Positions 7,047-10,580 of a stretch of 10,580 nt of DNA are shown in pieces. The stretch is from Lysobacteraceae bacterium. GTDB taxonomy: Bacteria; Pseudomonadota; Gammaproteobacteria; Xanthomonadales; Wenzhouxiangellaceae. The stretch covers positions 1-10,580 of the forward strand of contig JAIVHD010000261.1 of the NCBI GenBank assembly GCA_020201235.1, read 5' to 3'. The notes under the pieces were generated by a model. That model made no database searches. It saw nothing but the letters and a program-made list of their open reading frames with translations, and was not told the DNA's origin. The number at the start of each line of letters is the position of its first letter. The first letter of the stretch is position 1. The position numbers and the translations under genes were made by a program.

Positions 7047-8054
7047 ATGAATCAAACCGAAACCTCGCTGCAAATAAGGCCCGCACGGACCTCTGAACTC
7101 TCCAGGCTGGCCGAGCTCGTGCATAGCCGCTTGCCCGATCTGATGAAGTCGGAAACGTCGACCGACCCGGATCATATTCAACAGCGACTGGAGGCCCTGT
7201 TACCGGATTCAGCGCTGCTTCTGGCCATCGAAGACCGCAGCCTTGCTGGAATGGCGGTGCTCGATCTCGACCACGCGCGTCTGCTCGCTATTTATCTGGA
7301 CCCAGCCCGCGCGCGCTCCGAAACGGCGCGCGAACTGGTCGTGCAAATCGAGCAGACTGCCTCCAGTTTTGGCATCCACAGGCTTGAGTGCACAGTCAAG
7401 CCGCAGGCATGGGCATTCATGCAGCGAATGGGCTATCAAACCAGCGGTCATCATGCCGACAACAACCAGCCGGTTAAACTTTCGAAGCGATTGCTTGAAG
7501 GTGCCCGCCCCTGGGTCCGGCAAGTTGCACGCATGCACATCGAACTGGGAATTGCGCCTGATTACGGTGTCAGGCATCGCCTGAGAATGGTCAATGATTG
7601 CAGCCATCGTGTTTCGATCGGACCGGATATCTTTAGCCGCGATACCGAACTCGCGCCGGATGCCGCAGAAGCCTGGAAGTTGATGCAGTCCCGGGCTTTC
7701 ATCCACGATATTGACCTCAGACTCGTATCCGGCTTTCGAAGTCTGGCCTACCAGGCTCAACTGATCCGAAAAAAGCTTGCCGAGGGTCAGGATATGAAAC
7801 GAATTCTCAAGGCCACGGCGGCTCCAGGCTACAGCGAACACCACGGCGGCCGTGCGCTGGACATTACCGCGCCCGGCGTCACCCCATTGAACCCGGAATT
7901 CGGCTCATCACGGGCCTACACGTGGCTCAAATCCAACGCCGGATTGTATGGTTTTCATGAATCCTACCCCAAACACAATCGCCATGGCCTCGATTGGGAG
8001 CCGTGGCATTGGTGCTTTCGCCCGCGCTCTGGCGCATCGCTGACACAACGATAA
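7047..8054 (+). CDS. GNAT-like domain fused to VanY-type (M15) D-Ala-D-Ala carboxypeptidase
   Basis: This 335-residue protein has two parts. Residues about 8-135 resemble a GNAT acyltransferase: an N-terminal LQIRPARTSELSRLAELV strand-helix, a central LAGMAVLDLD strand, and a C-terminal AFMQRMGY motif. Residues about 165-327 are an M15 LAS peptidase that would cut D-Ala-D-Ala-type peptidoglycan stems or precursors. The zinc site is SxHxxGxAxD at S263-H265-D272, with WEPWHW giving catalytic E318 and third ligand H321; VSGFRS (228-232) is also typical. There is no signal peptide, so the peptidase would be cytoplasmic unless the start is wrong. I chose ATG 7047, with weak GAAG seven bases upstream; GTG 7035 would add four residues. 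The peptidase call is strong. The GNAT part is weaker, because the acetyl-CoA loop (Q/RxxGxG/A) is poorly conserved. It converges with purF. Confidence 0.85.
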   Translation: MNQTETSLQIRPARTSELSRLAELVHSRLPDLMKSETSTDPDHIQQRLEALLPDSALLLAIEDRSLAGMAVLDLDHARLLAIYLDPARARSETARELVVQIEQTASSFGIHRLECTVKPQAWAFMQRMGYQTSGHHADNNQPVKLSKRLLEGARPWVRQVARMHIELGIAPDYGVRHRLRMVNDCSHRVSIGPDIFSRDTELAPDAAEAWKLMQSRAFIHDIDLRLVSGFRSLAYQAQLIRKKLAEGQDMKRILKATAAPGYSEHHGGRALDITAPGVTPLNPEFGSSRAYTWLKSNAGLYGFHESYPKHNRHGLDWEPWHWCFRPRSGASLTQR

Positions 8055-8195
8055 CGGCGTAACGATCGGCTATGGCGAATGGGCCAGCGGTGGCTCAAAA
8101 TGCAGCAACACGCCGGAGAGTTCACACCTGGCCATTCAATCAGACAGAAATCGCGACCATCAGACCGTTGCAATATCGGGCATGTACCGTGATCG
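8055..8195. other. Convergent intergenic region without a clear terminator
   Basis: This stretch separates the 3' ends of the GNAT-VanY gene and purF. A short stem (GGGCCA/TGGCTC, 8081-8096, loop GCGG) is present, but no T-run follows it on either strand, so I do not call it an intrinsic terminator. I see no gene or RNA here. Confidence 0.4.
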
Positions 8196-9686
8196 TCAGG
8201 CGCCAGCGACGCCACTCTGACGACGCGCCATACGCACGGCATCCGAGCGGCGCCGCTGCAGCTGATCGAGATAGCCGTCATCGAGGCCGGTCACGTATTG
8301 ACCGCTGAAACACGACGAATCGAAGCCTGCCAGGGCTTTGTTTTTGCCGCGGATTGCAGATTCCAGATCGTCGAGATCCTGGTAAATCAGACGGTCGGCA
8401 CCGATCAACTGGCAAATCTCGTTCACATCGCGGCCGGCAGCAACCAGCTCGCTGGTATCCGGCATGTCGATGCCGTACACATTGGGATAGCGAACCGGCG
8501 GCGAGGCCGAGGCCAGATAGACTTTTTTTGCACCGGCTTCGCGCGCCATCTGGATAATCTGACGCGAGGTCGTGCCGCGTACAATCGAGTCGTCGACCAG
8601 CAGCACGTTCTTGTTACGAAATTCAAGCTCGATCGCGTTGAGCTTGCGGCGCACCGACTGCGCGCGTTCGGCCTGACCCGGCATGATGAAGGTCCGGCCG
8701 ATGTAGCGATTTTTAATCAAGCCCTCGCGATATTTGACCCCCAGCATCTGCGCCATCGGAAGACAGGCTGTACGGCTGGTGTCGGGAATCGGGATGATCG
8801 AATCGATGTCGTGTCCAGGCCACTCGCGCAAGATCTTCGCGGCCAGCTTCTCGCCCATTCGCAGTCGCGCCTTATAGACCGAAAGATCATCGATCATCGA
8901 ATCGGGACGGGCAAAATAAACGTATTCGAAGATGCACGGAGTATGCGGCTTGGCCAAGGCGCTCTGGTGGCGATGTAATTCGCCGTCCAGCGTGATCAGC
9001 ACCGACTCGCCCGGGGCCAGATCCGACACCAGATCAAAGCCCAGGATATCGAGCACCACCGATTCGGAGGAAAGGATGTACTCGGGACCGTCATCGGACG
9101 CTCGATGCCCCAGCACGATCGGGCGAATACCGTGCGGGTCCCTGAATCCGAGCAGGCCAACGCCGGCGATCAGGGCGACCGTCGCATAGGCACCGCGGCA
9201 GCGACGGTGAACATTATCGACTGCCGAAAACACATCGGCCGTGACCAGGCGCGATCCAGTCTTGACCGACAACTCGTGTGCCAGCACATTCAGCAGAACC
9301 TCCGAATCGGACTCGGTGTTGACGTGGCGGCGGTCGTCGGTGAACAGGTCTTCGGTCAGTGACTCGTTGTTGACCAGGTTGCCGTTATGACCGAGCGCAA
9401 TACCCCACGGTGCATTGACATACATCGGCTGGGCTTCGTCCGGCCGATCCAGGCCGGCGGTCGGGTAACGGACATGCCCGATCCCGATATCCCCGCTCAG
9501 ACCCTCCATCAGTGACGCGCTGAAAACATCGCGAACCAGGCCGATACCACGTGCCGAACGCATTCGCCGGGCATCCAGTGTGGTCATGCCGGCGGCATCC
9601 TGTCCGCGATGTTGCAAAATGGTTAATGCATCATAGATCCGTGCAGCCACCGGCGAACGGCCAAAAATTCCAACAACACCACACAT
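8196..9686 (-). CDS. purF: Amidophosphoribosyltransferase PurF
   Basis: PurF makes 5-phosphoribosylamine from PRPP and glutamine, the first committed step of purine synthesis in the cytoplasm. The 496-residue protein (E. coli 505) begins MCGVVGIFG, so Cys2 becomes the N-terminal nucleophile after Met removal. There is no propeptide, as in E. coli and unlike the Bacillus type. The Ntn glutaminase domain covers about 2-235, with LQHRGQDAAG (24-33), GHVRYPTAG (70-78) and GHNGNLVN (99-106). The phosphoribosyltransferase domain covers about 255-455, with the PRPP loop VLLVDDSIVRGTT (361-373) and the flexible-loop region KNRYIGRTFI (326-335). GGAGG at 9702-9698 is a strong ribosome site overlapping the end of cvpA, and only three bases separate the two genes. 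The gene is intact and needs no frame correction. Confidence 0.97.
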   Translation of the reverse strand: MCGVVGIFGRSPVAARIYDALTILQHRGQDAAGMTTLDARRMRSARGIGLVRDVFSASLMEGLSGDIGIGHVRYPTAGLDRPDEAQPMYVNAPWGIALGHNGNLVNNESLTEDLFTDDRRHVNTESDSEVLLNVLAHELSVKTGSRLVTADVFSAVDNVHRRCRGAYATVALIAGVGLLGFRDPHGIRPIVLGHRASDDGPEYILSSESVVLDILGFDLVSDLAPGESVLITLDGELHRHQSALAKPHTPCIFEYVYFARPDSMIDDLSVYKARLRMGEKLAAKILREWPGHDIDSIIPIPDTSRTACLPMAQMLGVKYREGLIKNRYIGRTFIMPGQAERAQSVRRKLNAIELEFRNKNVLLVDDSIVRGTTSRQIIQMAREAGAKKVYLASASPPVRYPNVYGIDMPDTSELVAAGRDVNEICQLIGADRLIYQDLDDLESAIRGKNKALAGFDSSCFSGQYVTGLDDGYLDQLQRRRSDAVRMARRQSGVAGA

Positions 9687-9689
9687 CGC

Positions 9690-10256
9690 TTATCGATCCT
9701 CCGAAATCGGGGCTACACTCGTGCCCGTGGGAAATACCTTCTCGGCGACCGACCGATCATCACCGGCTTGTTTCTCTAGCAACTCGCGAATCGCGCTTGG
9801 CAGATGGCTATTGAGCTGGTCGGCAAACCTCTCGAAGGTCGGCAGCATGTGCGACTGGCTCCACCACGGATCCTGCGGAAACGGCGTCAAGCGGGCCAGG
9901 ATCACCGCGACCACGACGATTGCAAGGCCGCGCGCGAGACCAAACACTGCACCAAACAGGCGATCAGTGGCCGATAGACCGCTTTTCTCCACCAGCTTTC
10001 CGATCAGGTATCCAAGCAGTCCACCGACCACGATAACGAGCAGAAAAATGGCCGAGAAGGCCAGAATGACCCGAGCCGACGGCAATTCGATCAACGACTC
10101 AAAGACCGAGGCGAGCGCACCCGAAAACCGGAAGGCGGCATAAATCGCCGCGACCCAGATCAGGATCGAAAACGCTTCTCGAATCAAGCCGCGCCAAAGG
10201 CTGACCACGACCGATACAAGCAAAATACCGGTAATCGCCAGGTCCGCCACGTTCAT
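9690..10256 (-). CDS. cvpA: CvpA family inner-membrane protein
   Basis: CvpA is a four-helix inner-membrane protein named for colicin V production and later linked to envelope stress and bile resistance; its biochemical role is unsettled. The 188-residue product (E. coli 162) has hydrophobic segments at about 5-22, 29-50, 62-86 and 103-124. It carries the family-typical SLWRGLIREAFS (19-30) and the GLSATDRLFGAVFGLARG stretch (93-110). A polar tail of about 60 residues follows, somewhat longer than in E. coli. It sits in the conserved SPOR-cvpA-purF order. Its ATG overlaps the upstream SPOR gene stop by ATGA, and its stop lies three bases before purF, so all three are very likely one transcript with coupled translation. 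Confidence 0.95.
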   Translation of the reverse strand: MNVADLAITGILLVSVVVSLWRGLIREAFSILIWVAAIYAAFRFSGALASVFESLIELPSARVILAFSAIFLLVIVVGGLLGYLIGKLVEKSGLSATDRLFGAVFGLARGLAIVVVAVILARLTPFPQDPWWSQSHMLPTFERFADQLNSHLPSAIRELLEKQAGDDRSVAEKVFPTGTSVAPISEDR

Positions 10257-10580
10257 GGATGGCTGATCACCAGGCCTTCGACACCGGCCTCACCGGCCAG
10301 CCGCGCCTTCAGCTGTCGGGCCTGGTCGCGATCGGCAACCGGCCCGACCAGTGCGCGCCAAATCGTTCGGCTACCGACCTGGTCGTTGACCCGGAACGCA
10401 TCGAAGCCCAGACCGGACAGCCGCGCCACCTCGTTTGAAGCATTCTGCTCGCCGACGAAGCTACCGACCTGGACGGCGAATTCGCCTTGCGAACCTTCGA
10501 GATCACCCGGCTCGATGCGGCGCAGCAGCGGCTGGATGCCATTGACGGTCGCGGCAATCTGGGCGCGTGCAGTGTCGGCC
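10253..10580 (-). CDS. dedD: SPOR-domain protein, DedD-like (N-terminus outside window)
   Basis: Only the last 108 residues are visible; the gene continues past the right edge. From EFAVQVGSF to the stop, the last 75 or so residues form a SPOR domain, which binds glycan strands lacking stem peptides and targets proteins to the division septum. Typical features are the FAVQVGSF first strand, a helix with ASNEVARLSGLGFDAF, then IWRALVGPVADRDQARQLKARL and a final strand. A helical linker (ARAQIAATVNGIQPLLRRI) precedes it. The intact protein should have one N-terminal membrane segment. The stop overlaps the cvpA start (ATGA). Position immediately before cvpA-purF supports DedD, but the visible part alone shows only a SPOR protein. 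Confidence 0.85.
   Translation of the reverse strand, partial: ADTARAQIAATVNGIQPLLRRIEPGDLEGSQGEFAVQVGSFVGEQNASNEVARLSGLGFDAFRVNDQVGSRTIWRALVGPVADRDQARQLKARLAGEAGVEGLVISHP

Noticed and set aside
8081..8096. Hairpin GGGCCA-GCGG-TGGCTC as a terminator
   Set aside because: The stem is short with a wobble pair, and no T-run follows it on either strand.
8298..8978. 226-residue plus-strand open frame inside purF
   Set aside because: It is antisense to the conserved phosphoribosyltransferase half of PurF, and its composition mirrors the purF codons.
10309..10557. 82-residue minus-strand frame at the right edge
   Set aside because: The SPOR domain is encoded in a different minus-strand frame through the same bases (10253-10580), so this one is a shadow.

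Overview
The window is GC-rich, densely coded chromosomal DNA. Every recognisable gene points to a gammaproteobacterium: a BepA-type periplasmic metalloprotease, PhoB, PPK1/Ppx, EpmA (the EF-P lysylation enzyme) and the SPOR/DedD-cvpA-purF cluster. A Xanthomonadales/Wenzhouxiangellaceae-like lineage is a guess from gene order only. I see no phage genes, insertion sequences, CRISPR arrays, tRNAs or rRNAs.

Layout. Bases 2-1342 (+) hold the 3' part of a BepA-like M48 metalloprotease with a TPR tail. A 141-base gap follows, carrying a well-formed Pho box and a -10 element ahead of phoB (1484-2206, +). The phoB stop overlaps the start of a ppk1 polyphosphate kinase gene (2206-4068, +), and a broken ppx exopolyphosphatase gene follows (4116-5578, +). 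epmA (5583-6485, +) ends this rightward run. A small membrane-anchored unknown (6505-7017, -) and a GNAT-VanY fusion gene (7047-8054, +) diverge from a very short shared promoter region. On the far right, a SPOR-domain gene (partial), cvpA and purF run leftward as a tight operon and converge on the fusion gene.

How the genes work together. phoB-ppk1-ppx looks like a phosphate-starvation operon: PhoB binds the Pho box and controls itself, polyphosphate synthesis and polyphosphate breakdown. No phoR sensor kinase gene lies beside phoB. SPOR-cvpA-purF is a conserved gammaproteobacterial cluster linking an envelope/division protein, a membrane protein and the first step of purine synthesis.

The most striking observation is that both polyphosphate genes carry internal deletions. 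ppk1 lacks about 106 residues in frame, including the phosphorylated catalytic histidine (His435 in E. coli), while both flanks align without gaps. ppx lacks about 70 bases and is frameshifted, at a point that reads like a join between two short direct repeats. Either this strain has lost polyphosphate metabolism under an intact PhoB promoter, or the assembly has collapsed twice in one operon. Reads or PCR across the two junctions would decide.
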